Shown here one piece after another: positions 1-12,469 of a DNA stretch of 64,000 nt (positions are counted from its first letter, which is position 1; each line of letters opens with the position of its first letter). Under the pieces are notes generated by a model. It had not been told where the DNA came from. It searched no databases and was given only the letters and a program-made list of their open reading frames with translations. The stretch is taken from the NCBI RefSeq assembly GCF_036324505.1, contig NC_086366.1, positions 12,824,427 through 12,888,426 of the forward strand. The letters run 5' to 3'. The DNA comes from Eleginops maclovinus. Taxonomy: Eukaryota; Chordata; Actinopteri; Perciformes; Eleginopidae. Position numbers and translations under genes: made by a program.

Positions 1-2309
1 TTTAAGTTAAGCTTGGTAAGTGATTGCTAATGTCCGTAATTCCTTATATTCAGTTTATCCAGCCTTACATACAGTAGTACCACCACACACAACACTGTCT
101 TCAGTAAAGTGCCAGCTGATAGTACAGTCCACACAAACAGACTGTGTAACACTGCCAGTCAGTCCTTCTTATTATAGCTGGACACACTATGTTAGCTAAA
201 AGCCTCCTGGGCACACAAACAACATCTCTCAGCTTTAATAGCCTAAACAAGGCATGCAACTAACAAAGGAACCATCCTCCCCTCTCATTCACACACTCTT
301 TCATATCACTTGTTTCCTTTTTCAACCACTAGCATCATCTGGCTGCCCTTAACCAGAGAGCCAAATACTCTTTTTAAGTGGAGACTACTTTGTTAACTGA
401 TGACCACAGGGTCAGTTATTGATCCTCTCCTTTCTCTCTCTCAGTAAACCCTGCTGATAAAAAACCCTGTATTCTCGCAGGGCTTTGCAGTATGCAGCTA
501 CAGTTCGCTACAATAATAGCTTGCATATCAGAGCATTCACATGAATCAGATCTTGGTGGTTCGATTAGGGCTAAACTAACTCAAACACATCGCCGGGCTA
601 GGACGAGAATCTATTTATGAACAAGGAGTGTAGGTGGTAGTGTTCTTCACTTCTCCCCTCCGTTCTCTTTCAAGGTTTTCTCATTTCAGTCGACTTAACG
701 GTTTAAGAGTAAACTCTCTAGTTGTGTTGACCTCTGAAAGCTCCTGCAGGGAATAAGGAGACCCCTGATGATGTGCTGTTTAGCAGCAGCAGTAGTCCTC
801 CATTTTAGTTATGCTGGGCAGAAGGGCAGAAGAGGATGAAGCTGGCTGTTAATGTGTACCGTGCCAAACACTTCTCTCATTACCAAGAGGGTCAGTCATC
901 AGGACAGAGCCTATCTTATCTTTCTTCATGTATCACTGTGCAGGTTAGGAGTAGAATGATCGTCTTTATGACCAGCGCCTGCACACCATGTTGTACAGCA
1001 CCACTCCACACAATAAAACACAACACTTCATTTCACACAGTTCGAACAGTTGGAGTGAGGAATGAGGGAGCTTTGAGCAAAACAGTCAACTGAATCCAAA
1101 AAGAGGCAACAGTACAGTGTGAACTCAAGAAAGCTTTTTGACTGGGAATCTTGCTATTGCCCAAAGCGAGGCACTTAGTCACCACTTTAGCAATGCTTCC
1201 ACACGGAGAAGAGAGAAGCAGGAGAAGAAAAGACCCAGAGAGAAGGGCAGGAGAGTTGGAAACGGTTGATGAGAACAATAGACGAGGCACAGCAATAAGA
1301 CCAAGAAAAATAAGTAGTGTAAATGTAAGAATGGTGGAGAGAGGCTGAAAGAAGAAACGGGGTCAAATAGAGAGAAGGAGGGGATACATTCTTCCCAGAA
1401 CGCAGGGACCAAAGCAGGAGTGCAGGCTAATTAGTTTCTGATGGCTGGACATTCATTTGTCTAAAAGGTCAGCTAACTTTAAAGGTCACACTGCTCGATA
1501 CACACACAAAAACAATTAGAGAAAAGAGTGGACAGAGAATCCAGCGATATAAAAACACACACACCAGAACAAATGATGCTACTACACATGCCTGTGAGTG
1601 TGCATGTACATACACACAGTGTGTTTGATCACACATTTGATATTCTCATTGATGTCATGCTTGGGTCAGAGCATGGACCAGAGTCATTACTTACCTTTAT
1701 TATTGCGACCATATCCACTGCAAATTACTCTTGACTTTATTTTAATGTGTATGGAGAAAGTCTTTGTGTGTATGTGTGTGTGTGTAATTCTGTAGGTACT
1801 ATATTTGTGGCAATGGGGGGCTTCAGGTTGGCAGGATATATTTACTGCCTGCAATGCTAGGCACGTTTGCACCAATTCATTTTTATATCAATTGCAGCTG
1901 TCTTAATAAAAACTAAGGAGTGTAAGCAGCATCTCTAAGTTCATGTTTAGCAAATTACAGATGGAGTTAAAATCACCGATATGCAGAAAGGGCATGGACT
2001 ACATAACTACCTTAAATGAGAAACATGAGTGTTGTCAGGGTTTCTTAGTAACATTTAATAATATATTGTTGTTGCACTCAAGCTTGAAAAACATATCCCA
2101 GCTTATTTTAAGCAGAAGTTGTGCATTGTTTGTATTTTGAGCCGCTACTTCATTATATAAGGTTATATTATTGACAATTTGATGGCACACAAAACCTAAA
2201 ATAAAGCTAACTTGCTAACTCTATTTGTTTCAACTGTTACCTTTCAAAATATCCAAAATATTGCTCTTATTATAACAGTCTGTGTGTGATGTTTTGTGCA
2301 CACACTCAC
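1..2309 (-). other. intron following the 72-nt RSRC1 exon (partial)
   Basis: No exon, RNA gene or recognisable repeat was found here beyond short CA-rich patches near 1550-1620 and a TG patch near 1765-1785. The expected next RSRC1 exon is not seen, so it should lie to the left of the window. At 1466-1488 two AGGTCA nuclear-receptor half-sites stand 11 bp apart, which may be chance. Short open frames at 836-1412 and 1528-1875 look like random openings. Confidence 0.6.
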
Positions 2310-2381
2310 CGTCCTCTAGCTTCTTCCGGGCCTCCTCCTCTCTCTTGGCTACTTTGGCCTTCAGCACCTCATCTGTCTTAG
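2310..2381 (-). CDS. rsrc1: RSRC1-like internal coding exon (72 nt)
   Basis: This is an internal coding exon read on the minus strand. The acceptor is ttcatttcag just above 2381 and the donor is gtgagt just below 2310. The exon begins with two bases that complete a split alanine codon and then reads KTDEVLKAKVAKREEEAR followed by KKLED, with one base left over, so it is phase 1 on both sides. The peptide is a highly charged helix. From memory, human RSRC1 has AKADEALKAK followed by a charged stretch at about residues 195-218, so the position and character match. RSRC1 is a nuclear RS-domain protein that acts in pre-mRNA splicing; this segment lies C-terminal to the RS domain. Because 72 is a multiple of three and the exon is symmetric, skipping it would keep the frame. 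The next coding exon downstream is not visible in 1-2309. The splice pattern and phase are seen directly; the gene name rests on recalled sequence. Confidence 0.88.
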
Positions 2382-2939
2382 CTGAAATGAAAGACCACAG
2401 TGTTATCAGCAAAGCATCACTTTAGGAACATCATAGTGATTTAATTATGTAGAAATGTATAGCATTTTTAGATCAATTAAATTAGATAGTAAGGAATCAA
2501 TTCTGATATGTGATTTTATATAGTACCGAAAATAAAATAAAAACAACTGAAATACAGAAAAAGTATTTACATTTGAGAACATGTGTATGCACAAAGTACA
2601 AAGTTTGTTTCTGTGGAAAATGTTGTGTTTTTTACTTGAAGGAAGCTACTAGGGAACACACCATTGGATAAACATGAAGCGTAAAAATCTAAAAAAATAT
2701 GAATCATGTCTTTTTCTTCTTTATCTAGCAGGCAACTTCCTTCTCTGCTTTTCCCTTTATACCCCTGTAAAAGCGAGCGAGTCTTCCTGAGAGGTGTTTA
2801 TCGTCTCAGCATAATGAAAAGCTTAAGAGAAAGTGAGGCTGCGGGAGTAAACACTCGTCAGGGCATTTTAAGCATCTCTCATCGTGAGCCGTGTTGTCTC
2901 GGCTCCCTTTTCCTCCGCCTTTCCCCCTGAATAATCAAG

Positions 2940-3145
2940 ATGTTAAGCCACATTAAAAAATATAATGCTGTGTATGGCAGGACTATCAATACTGCCTCTA
3001 AATTAATTACATTTCCGTTGCGGCGCATCATTTATTTTGCAGTGTTAAGGCCTCGGCGGAGCCATTCGCCTTTATTGCTATCTCACTTGGTTGATGAGTG
3101 AGCTATGTAAAATTGAGTCTCCAATATCATTACACTTAATGAGTT
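2940..3145. promoter_or_regulatory. candidate regulatory block (CNE-like)
   Basis: This is unique, non-repetitive sequence with AAATTAATTACATTT and CACTTAATGAG homeodomain-type motifs and a CpG-containing core (TTGCGGCGCATC, CCTCGGCGGAGCC). It stands out from flanking purine-rich DNA. It has no coding frame. Conservation could not be tested. Confidence 0.3.
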
Positions 3146-3457
3146 TAAACTTTGAGAAGAAAAAAAAAGGAGAGAAATAGAAGAAGAGAGCGAGCAGAAG
3201 AGAGAGGAAGAGAACGAAAGCTCTGCACTGTTTTGGGGAAGTTAATACAATATAGGAGTGGGTGTAAGTGTTTGGCAGTGCTTACAGAATGTTTGTGTTA
3301 GGGCACAGCTGTGGGTGTCCGAATATGGTTTATTGCACCACTTGAGATGCCTGCATGTGTGTTTTGTGCACGCTCCTCGTTACGTGCCTGATTGTATGCT
3401 AGACTTTGCATTGCAAGCTAATAACTAACATAAAAATACAACACATGCACAGGTTGC

Positions 3458-3458
<1 letters not shown>

Positions 3459-3490
<32 letters not shown>

Positions 3491-3508
3491 TGTGTGTGTG
3501 TTTGTGTG
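3459..3508. repeat. (TG)n microsatellite, interrupted
   Basis: About 50 bp of TG repeats with single-base interruptions. Further short TG tracts follow at about 3693-3714 and 3889-3914. Confidence 0.95.
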
Positions 3509-3694
3509 TTTGGATGCAGGAGGCCAGGGGTTGTGCTCGTCTCTCTGTGACTGCGCTGCTGTTTTTGTTCAGTAATTGGCGTAGACAAAGAACCGTCACA
3601 CTGCTGTTACGGCTGGTTAAGTCTGGAGGTTACGCATCTTTGCTAACAATGACTCTACATGGATGACTGAACCTTCCTCTACCTCCCTCAGCTA

Positions 3695-3725
<31 letters not shown>

Positions 3726-5214
3726 GGGGGGACCATGTTTAACCAAATCAACAGCAACCAATCTGTTTCTCTTAGTTAATTAGTCATAACTTAGTAAGCG
3801 TGTGTGTACCTCAAACTTAAACCGTGGGCTGCATCTCTTTGCAAATACATACATGACTTTTTCTTGTTTGTGTGCACAGATGTGTATTTGTGTGTGTGTG
3901 TGTGTGTGTGTGTGCACCTGTGTTTGTAAGTGAACTACTCTCTGTGTTCTTCAGTTACCTCTTTGCTCGGGGCTACAGGGAGGCAGGTAGGAAAAGAAGC
4001 AGTATTGGTGGTGTGATGCAGTGGGGAGGGAAACAGGAGAGAAAAGAGGAGGGAAAAAAGGGAAAGGAGATGGGCAGATAGATGGGGGCCATGTAGGAAA
4101 AAGGAAGAACTGACAGCGAGGGGAAACAGACAAACAAGCAGAAATAAGAGAAAAAGCCTTGCCTGCCGTGCACACAAACATGCAAACACGAACAACAGGA
4201 GTGATTTGTCGCCTCTTTTTGTTTGCATGTTTATCCTCCACCTCTATCCCTTCATCCCTCCCCCAACAGGTTCTCTTATCCTCTCGCTGTCTCTTCTCTC
4301 CTTCTGTTTTGCCCTCTCCCACCCCTCCCTGTCTTTTTTATGCTTTCTCTTCCTTCTCTTGCTCATCTCTCCAGTACACTGTGCCTGGGGGCGATAGCAG
4401 CAAATCAAACTGTTTATCCATCTCTCATCAGCGCGCTGCCTCACGGGGCTCCTGCCCCCTCAAAACAATGAAAGTAGGCCTGAGCGCTGAGCCTGGGATA
4501 CGATTTAATTACATCAATAAAGAGCTCTGCTTTAAAAAAAAAGATAAACTACAAAACAATACATTACAGCAACACACTTAGCTGCACTATCATGAAAAGC
4601 CTGTTAACATTACAGTTACATGTAAAACAGAATTAAGCCTCACTCCTGTGCCTATTTAGAAATATAGGCATGGATGTGTGCAGAGGATGCTTATTGGAAG
4701 TATATTTCTTGGCAACTAAGTGGCTCCAGTTCATTGTAGGATAATTCTGTGATGGACTTTTATTAAAGCGGGTAATAAACGTCCGGGTGTTGGGAGAGGA
4801 GAGGCCTTTCACTTCATTTAGACTTCGTTCAGTCTTGGCTGCAGGGGTGGAGGGAAAGAGGAGGGATGGCAGCAGGAAGGGGCGGCGAGCGTCAGTGAAA
4901 TCGCATTGTGATTATGAGTGTTAATTGCAGCTCAGGGGCCCAGGGGCCATGTAGCTCTGATGGCGCTAGAAGATGTTTTATACACAGCAACAGAGAGGAA
5001 GAAAGTGAGAAAGAACGAAAGATGGAGAGTGGGAGGAGGAGGCAGGCTGCCAGGATGCTTGCAATTCTTCTTTTTTTTTTTTTACAGAATCCCCCTTTCT
5101 ATCTCTCTTTCTCCTCCATTTTTCCTTTCTTCCTCTTCTCCCCCAACACCCTCCTTCACTCTCCTCTCCTATTCTCTTCTTCCCTCCTTTCTTTTTTCTC
5201 CTGTTGTCCTCCCT

Positions 5215-5590
5215 TGGCAGGATTAGCTGGGTCTCGTTAGAGGGGAAATGTAATAATGCTCCCACCAGGTGGAATCGGGCCCGCTCCATTATCAGCCGGG
5301 AGATGGATGGGCCGTGTAGGGCCGGCGGGGGCCAAGCGCGCACGCAATTTAGATTCAATAAACTGGAAAAGCAAGACCCCCAATCTGATTTATCTCTTAC
5401 ACGCCGCCAATGCTTGCTGCTACGATGCTGATTCCCTATTACCACTCAGAGAAGGACTATTCATTGGATGTAAGGCACGGCAGTCAGAGAGGCTTGTCGG
5501 GCCCCCGGGACGGCGGCAAAACAGATACAGCAGAGGGTTAATACGTTTACACACAGATAAGCAATTAAATCTAAGGCTGAGGTGAGTTAT
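5215..5590. promoter_or_regulatory. candidate regulatory block (CNE-like)
   Basis: A block of balanced-complexity sequence follows a long pyrimidine-rich run. It contains CCACCAGGTGG (E-box-like palindrome), several CpGs, ATTTAGATTCAATAAAC, and CGGCGGCAAAACAGATA. Open frames on both strands here do not look like protein. Unique sequence of this kind in a homeobox-gene neighbourhood is often a conserved enhancer. Confidence 0.33.
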
Positions 5591-6054
5591 AGAGTTATTA
5601 AGGACAGATTGGAGGGGGAGAAGGGAGGGACAGAGGGTGAGAAAAAGAAGGAGAGAGATGTTATTCAGCACAGTGTGGTAGCTCGGGCCTTAGGCCGAGT
5701 ACAGTTAGTATTAGAAAGGGTACCATATTATAGAGTTCGTGGGGTGAGAGAACAACTGAAGAGCAGCAGTCTGCCCACGTTGCTCAATAAACTCAATACA
5801 ACACTTACAAACAAGCAACGCTGAAGACAGAGGTCAGCGCAACAGTTATCCACTTAGTCTGTGTGTGTTTGTGAGAGTTTATGAGTGAGTATATGTATGC
5901 AAGTGCATGTCTTCCTGTATAAATGTGGGTTTGAGTTGGCGTAATAGGCATATTCATATCCACTGTTTACCTGACTGAGTGTGCATCGCATCACATTTGA
6001 CTGTGTTTGTGAATGTGTGTGTGAGAGTGGCAGCAATGTTAGCGGTGTAGTGGT

Positions 6055-6245
6055 GGGTGTCATTCCAGTGCAGCCGCCAATCAAAGTGAATCTGAATGTC
6101 AGCAGGAGAGGAGGCGCGATAAATCAGCCTCACACCCAACGACAAACAGAATATTAGAGGCAGCGCAGCGCCATTGGAAAAATGTCCCTTCCAATCAGCC
6201 GAGCACTTTACAGTGAAGCTCAACAGCCAGGCCTCCGACCAACAC
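6055..6245. promoter_or_regulatory. candidate regulatory block (CNE-like)
   Basis: The stretch has CCGCCAATCAAAGTG, GGCGCGATAAATCAGCC and GCAGCGCAGCGCCATTGG, which is non-repetitive sequence with CCAAT, GATA-like and CpG motifs. The right side (6290-6500) changes into degenerate GACAG-type repeats. A 221-codon open frame on the minus strand covers the area but has no recognisable domain. Confidence 0.25.
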
Positions 6246-7158
6246 TGAATACCACAGAGACATACAAGACAATAAATAAATAAATAAGAGATAGACAGGT
6301 TGGAGGACAGGCGGACAGACAAACAGACCTGTAAGCTCACTGACGAATAACGGCCCTGACAGGTAGAAAGACGAGACAAAGAAACATAAGAACACAATGG
6401 GGCTGGAGGAGAGACAGGAAGCCACACTAACTGACATACAACAGGCCTGACAGAAGGCAAGAAAGACAGACAGGTGCAAAGAGAGACAGGAAACTGCTGG
6501 GCAGACAGAGTGACAACTAAAGAGTCGTGCCGAACAAAACATTGCAGCAGCAACGATATCGCAATGTTAAGGGAATGCAACTGTACAAATGAGGAGCAAG
6601 ACCATGCTGAGTTTGTCATGACTAATGTTGAAGTTTAATAACTGATACATTATTTGATTATTAACATATCATAAATAAATTACTCAGCATGTACAGTAAC
6701 TCCGAATATACAGGTCAAAACATAAGCAACCCAAAATAAAGCCAGTTTGGGGATTAACAGATCCCTGACCAGACAGCAATGGACTTAAATCAGACAAGTT
6801 TTCCTGGGTCTGAAAACAAAGCTGGAAATGTCAAATTACACGTAGTTATTTGAGGTGAATGATTTTGTAAATGTAAGACTGAGCACAGGAACGAAGTTTA
6901 AAGAGACAAAGTGTAGTTGCAAATGTGAGTTAGTTAAAAAGTACCCAATAAATACAAAGGCTTCTGACTGATAACTGCTCTTCTGATCTGACCAGCATTT
7001 TAAGGTTGTCTGCTTCAGCTTTTTGAAGTTAAAAAAGTTTAACCTTAAGACAGAAAGCAACAGCATCATATGGAGCACGTGTGATCATACTGTGTTTTGA
7101 AATGTACAGCAGGTGTGGAGGTTACACTGATCACTGGAAGAAGCAGCATCCCAAGCAG

Positions 7159-7172
7159 CCACTAGGTGGCAC
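7159..7172 (+). promoter_or_regulatory. putative CTCF binding site
   Basis: CCACTAGGTGGCAC matches the core CTCF consensus (CCASYAGRKGGCRS) at all 14 positions on the plus strand. A CTCF site inside an intron next to a homeobox regulatory domain could anchor a chromatin loop. Matching a consensus does not prove occupancy. Confidence 0.5.
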
Positions 7173-7539
7173 AGCACACAGACATCCCAAGCGGGAGGCT
7201 CCAGCCAGGCCTTGCTTTTATGTGTGTGTTTAAAAGCAGGTGCCTGTGTGTTGGTAGAGGACCCTCCATTAAAACTGGCTCCTCCAGACCTTGTAGCTGT
7301 AAAGTATAACTTGACACGAGACATATCACAAGTGTCCCTGCAAGCTGATTGGATGGGCAGACATGAAGAGATATAACATCAAGTTATTTAAATATTAAGC
7401 AGTATAAATACATAAAACCCTTCAAGGGCAATCCTAAATTACAGTAGCAGTTAATGTGTTGGTCCTTTAGAAAGTCTCCTGACCAAAAAAAAAGAAAGTG
7501 TTGGCAAAAGTAAATTTAATCAGTGTGTCTCAGCCATAA

Positions 7540-7870
7540 CGGTGAATTCCTTCGGGCAGAAAGACGGTAGACCTGAACATGAATGATCTTTATCGCAGGC
7601 TGCCCTCTGCATCTGTCATCAGGCAGATTTAACGACAAGCCATGAAATATTTACAAACTAAACAATTAGAGAGAGATATCTTACAAAATCAATTAATTAT
7701 TCATTGCCAATCGTCTGAAAAGCTTTTGTTCTGTTTCATGGCTATATTCTGATGCTGGGGGGTGCATCAATTAGGGCCTGTACTCCTGTGGTGTTATGGA
7801 TGCTTCGGAGAGGAATGATTGCCTAAATGAAAGAGCCAGATGCAAGTTGCTAGAACTGCATGCTGACACA
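7540..7870. promoter_or_regulatory. candidate regulatory block (CNE-like)
   Basis: This unique AT-rich sequence carries TCAATTAATTATTCATTG, TGCATCAATTAGGGCC and CAGATGCAAGTTGC. Homeodomain-type and octamer-like motifs are closely spaced and there is no repeat content. Confidence 0.28.
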
Positions 7871-8521
7871 GTGTTGTGGCAGAACAAAACACATAATGCT
7901 ATATATGAAGTCCGAGGGACAGTTTGAATCATCTGTTTCAATGTGGGTATAAATGAGACTTACCTATCTATACTCGCTGTAGCAGAAATAACATCCAACA
8001 CTCTGCAGCCTGCTTATGCAACATTTGTTCTATTAATTTTTAAAACAGCCTCTTGACTCCCGACACCTGGGCTCCATGTTTGTATTTTCCTTCTGAGTGA
8101 TCATGCTGAGATTGCATCTGTCAAACTCAAAGTAGTGAGAAATTACGAAAACATGTGTCTTATTTATAGGAAAAACAGGAGGGCTCCCAGACCGGAGCTC
8201 GTCTTTTATGCAAACTACAGACTTATACAATTCAATTGTGTTTTTTTTATACAGTATATCTCAGAAAGGCTAATGAACCGTAGATTGGATGAAAACTTCT
8301 ACATCACTTCTTGTGTGTTTCCATAGCTATAAGGTCACAAGGCCCAAACCTGTTTCTTCTTTCGCCTTAATTATATCCGAACGGCGTCTGTAGTTAACAT
8401 TTCTTTTAGTTTAAAAAAATATATATGTCTACAATTAATCATGGAGTTGCTTTATATTTTTACTACCACAGACGAATGTGGTTGGATCTATTTTAGTGGC
8501 AAAACAATTGGTCCATCAAGG

Positions 8522-8545
8522 GTTAGGGTTAGGGCTAACCCTAAC
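8522..8545. repeat. inverted telomere-like repeat hairpin
   Basis: GTTAGGGTTAG, a GG spacer and CTAACCCTAAC form a perfect 11-bp inverted repeat made of two TTAGGG-type units facing two CCCTAA-type units. It may be a relic of a telomere-like insertion or the end of a decayed DNA transposon. Confidence 0.8.
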
Positions 8546-9276
8546 TACACAATTCTCTGCTTTGGTTTATCATGATAATAGGTCTTGGGGTTCTCAACTG
8601 TCATTTGTCATATGTTTGTGATTGCCTAGATGTGACTCCATTTTCTAAAAGTAGTGGCTAACAACTAACAACTAACTGGCTGAAAATGTCTTGGTAGACT
8701 AAAATACATAATGACCAATTAGTCAAATACTTGACTTTGAAAGGAAAACCCTTCGAGTGTCATATTGTCCTGTGTGTAACAATCCAATTTGAGTTGATTG
8801 ATTTATAAAAATATTTAAATAAGTTTGCAGTGACAGTGAACAATAAGGAAATTATTATAATAACCCTTAGCTCAACGTACCAAAGCCTTATGCGCTACAC
8901 AACTCTCCCCTACAACACACTGGGGTCTGGGTGTTACCTCCTTTGGGCAAAACCCTACACAGGAGGTCTGGGGTTGAGAACAGGTTTCATGTGGGGTAAT
9001 AAGGTGCTGAAAAGTGGGGTCTTCACCATGCATGTGGGTGGCTCGGCCCCAGCACCCCAACCTCCCCTTTAGACTCAAGGGCAAAAGTGTTTCCCCTGAG
9101 AGGTGGAAGCCCCGGACCCCGGTTTGAAGGAGCAGGGGCCTCCAGCGGTCAGGAAGATCAGAGAGGGAGGTGACTCTGAGGACCATGCACAGCCATGGGC
9201 TGCACACACAGATGCACATATAAACACACCTGAGGAACACACACGGATGTCAAAATATTCACATATGGCACAAGAG

Positions 9277-9453
<177 letters not shown>

Positions 9454-11124
9454 AAAGCCTGAGGGGCAGAGCAAACAACAAAGCCTCTATTAAACAGCCA
9501 CCGGGTCACACAGAGTGCAACCTTGAACCTCACTGGGAAAATATCATATGTAAATTGTCAATGCTCTTGCCTTTACAGTAGACCTTCAAACATTACATCT
9601 AATCGTGTATTGGGAGTGTCGGGATGTCTTTTAGATAAATACAAAAGTTCTGTCGAGAGAACTTCACTGAGAAGAGTGGGTAAGTGCATAACAGAGGTCT
9701 TCAGAGGGCAATCAGACCAAATCCATAATGCAGGGATCACACGGTAAAATATTAAGCATCCTGGGGCCTCTGAATGACATCTCACCCTCAACTTCAACCC
9801 TGTCATGTCTCCACATGCCACCGTCCCTTTCCAATGCCTCTCTCCTATATGTCCTTCTCATCTCCTCTGTTATCTTTTTCTTTGACTCTTTTTCTTTGCA
9901 TGCTTTTCCATTTTTGTAAACCTTTACAGGCTGCAATATGCTACATGCTCAAACTACAATATTTACAGACAGAATCTCTTGTAGCCTGTGTTTGGCCTTA
10001 CATGCCACTAACGTTTCATAGGTATATCCTTTGTTTTATTTCCCCCAAACAGCAAATGGCTGTATCTTGAGACTCTTATTTTGGGAAGGCAATACAAACA
10101 TAATTCATAAATGGTTGTCTGGAGACATTTATAAAGGCCTTGTTTTTAATGTGGAATGATTTTAACCAATCCTGGAGAACATGTTCATGTTGCATTGTTT
10201 TGGAAAACTTCTGAAAATAATACTTAGCCATATAAAGAGATGGGCACACATGGGCAAAGGCGTGAGCAGCTTGAACATGTTTTGACTGAAAGGCACAGGG
10301 ACTAAAGCCAGAAGTGTTATAACTTAAAATCATTACGTCACACACCCTTCAAAAGGCCTTTCCTAAATCACATTTGATGGCAATCACCAAATTTGAGTTC
10401 TCTCCCCCAGTTGTCTCTGATGTTGAACCCTCTGTTGCTTCATATCATACGGTGGAACTCTGGAGAGTGAAGTACGCACCAGCTGCTTAGCCTCTGCACA
10501 GGGAGAGTTAAGCCGGCTTTTCTCCATTAAGGTGCTCCAGTGGTCCCACCATATATGTCTCCTGTACAGGACCGGATTATAGTTCAGTGTAGCCTTTCAT
10601 CCAACACTACATGGATCAGCTGTAACTTATCAGGCAATGCATTACATGCCCAAAGTAATCGTGCTTACATTCTTACATTCTCATCATTCATGTGATAAAA
10701 TGCAGCCATCCCCCCGGATATGCTATCACCATAGCCCTGATACATGGTTTTTATTTAGGGGTGGGCGCATGCCAGCACCAGCAGTACCTCTGGAAATTTT
10801 GGAGCTTGGACTTTTAGCTTCTGCAACAAATAGACACCCATCACTAAACTTACCGTAGTCCCTCCATAAGTGTGTAACATTACGACTAAGAGGACGATGG
10901 CAGATTAAGCCAAATGCTTACAAAATGTGTGTTTGAGGTTGGGAAGTTAGAGAAGATATTTCCATTTTTCTGAGAGGAATCATTATCTATTTGATTGTTT
11001 TTATCATCATACGTTTTACCTCCTTGTGTCTTTACCTGTTTGAACACTATTTTGTCTGGCTATGCTGCATGTTTTCAGAATAGGTCTTAACATCTGATCT
11101 GAGGGGAATTTCTGGTTGTTGGTT

Positions 11125-11220
11125 TTATTTTGTTATGTCGGCTCTTTTGTAAAGCACTTTGAGCTGCATCTGCTATATGAAAAGTGCAATATAAATAAAA
11201 CTGCATTATTACTATTATTA
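11125..11220 (+). repeat. 3' tail of a LINE/SINE-type retroelement
   Basis: GTAAAGCACTTTGAGCTGCA, then a variable piece, then AAAGTGCAATATAAATAAAA and a tail of ATT trinucleotides. This is the well-known 3' end shared by L2-type LINEs and their SINEs in fish. Only the tail is clear; the 5' extent is uncertain and no reverse-transcriptase remnant is present. Confidence 0.75.
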
Positions 11221-12469
11221 CATGTTAGCAGGTACTTGCCTTTCACGAATGAAATGTATACAATTCAGAAAAACAGTTATTGGATTAGTTCAAATAAAAA
11301 GTTGAGTGATTTAAATATTTGAAGCTACTGAGTACCATTAATGCTGATAACCTGGTCATATTTCCTCGAACAATTCCGAAATTCAACAGGAAGGTTGCAT
11401 ATGCGTCCTTATTTTCCAGAAAAGTCACGCCACAATAAGTAGGATCAAACTGTGTGATGTTGGTAAGACTGAATTTAACATGTGCTGTGATTTCAGTGCA
11501 AAAATATTTTGCCTTGTGTGTGTTTGTGTGTGTGTGTATCTTCTCATCTATTTCAGAGTGAACGCACTTGAGCGTGTTGTTGAATGGTGGAGAATAGGCT
11601 GTGGTTCCCCCGCTGAAAGCCTGCTGGGTGCCATTGTGATGGCACACCACTGAGTGAGCGTCTCATGTGTGTGTAGTAGTGTTGGCGGCGGTGTGGGTGG
11701 GGGAGATGGGGCTAAGTCTAGCAGGACCCCCGCACATGAAAGGTAAACTGGAGCCGCTAATCGCAGGGCTGACACAAGAAGGTTCAGGAGGGCGGCCACT
11801 TAGAAAAGAAAAGCAGGAGAGCCGGGACCCTGGCAGCGTCAATAGGGCTCAGCACAACTGACCACATTACAGGAACAAACACACACTGCAGAATGGACAC
11901 ACAGACTTGGTGGTCCCTGCCTGCTCTTTTGGTGTAAGTATGTATGTGTTCATGTGCATGTAATACTTCTCTTAAAGACTGTATTAATTTTCTCTTGCCG
12001 ACAATGTGTTTGAATAAAGTGTTTGATTTATTTTCTCTCATAAAGAAAACATTTTTAATTATTGAACTCCAAAAGGTAGAACCTGTGAGGGACAGGTTGA
12101 CTAACGCTGGGTCTGATAACAACCTTCTGTAAGATCATGAAATGCAGGTGGAGCGGAAAAATTAATAAAGCAAAGTGTTACAAATTTAATACAAGTTCAG
12201 GGACATATTTGGCAATTAACGCTACAAATGTCAGCTCATGAGACGTGATGAAGGAAAACAGAAAGACAGTATGCATGAGAAAGGCAGAGGGCAGGCTGAG
12301 AGTGGCACCAGGGAGATGGAAATGGGGGAGACAGCCTGGCCGCAATAGGAGCAGAAGCTTAAGGGGTATAAAGAGAGAGGGAGATTGGAAAAATGACAGC
12401 CCCCCTCAAAGGTAGTGTTGTGCGCCCCTTTCTCTCCTTCTTATCTCTTAATGCTTATTTTCATCACTT

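Noticed and set aside
545..580. GGTTCGATT resembling a tRNA B box
   Set aside because: No matching A box, acceptor stem or cloverleaf could be laid out around it.
5954..6619. 221-codon minus-strand open frame
   Set aside because: It covers a CpG-bearing unique block and degenerate GACAG repeats, has no recognisable domain, and shows no splice or family context.
10853..10890. Possible 32-nt minus-strand exon with a cctcttag acceptor
   Set aside because: The length is not a multiple of three, so it cannot sit between the 52-nt and 72-nt exons without breaking the frame.
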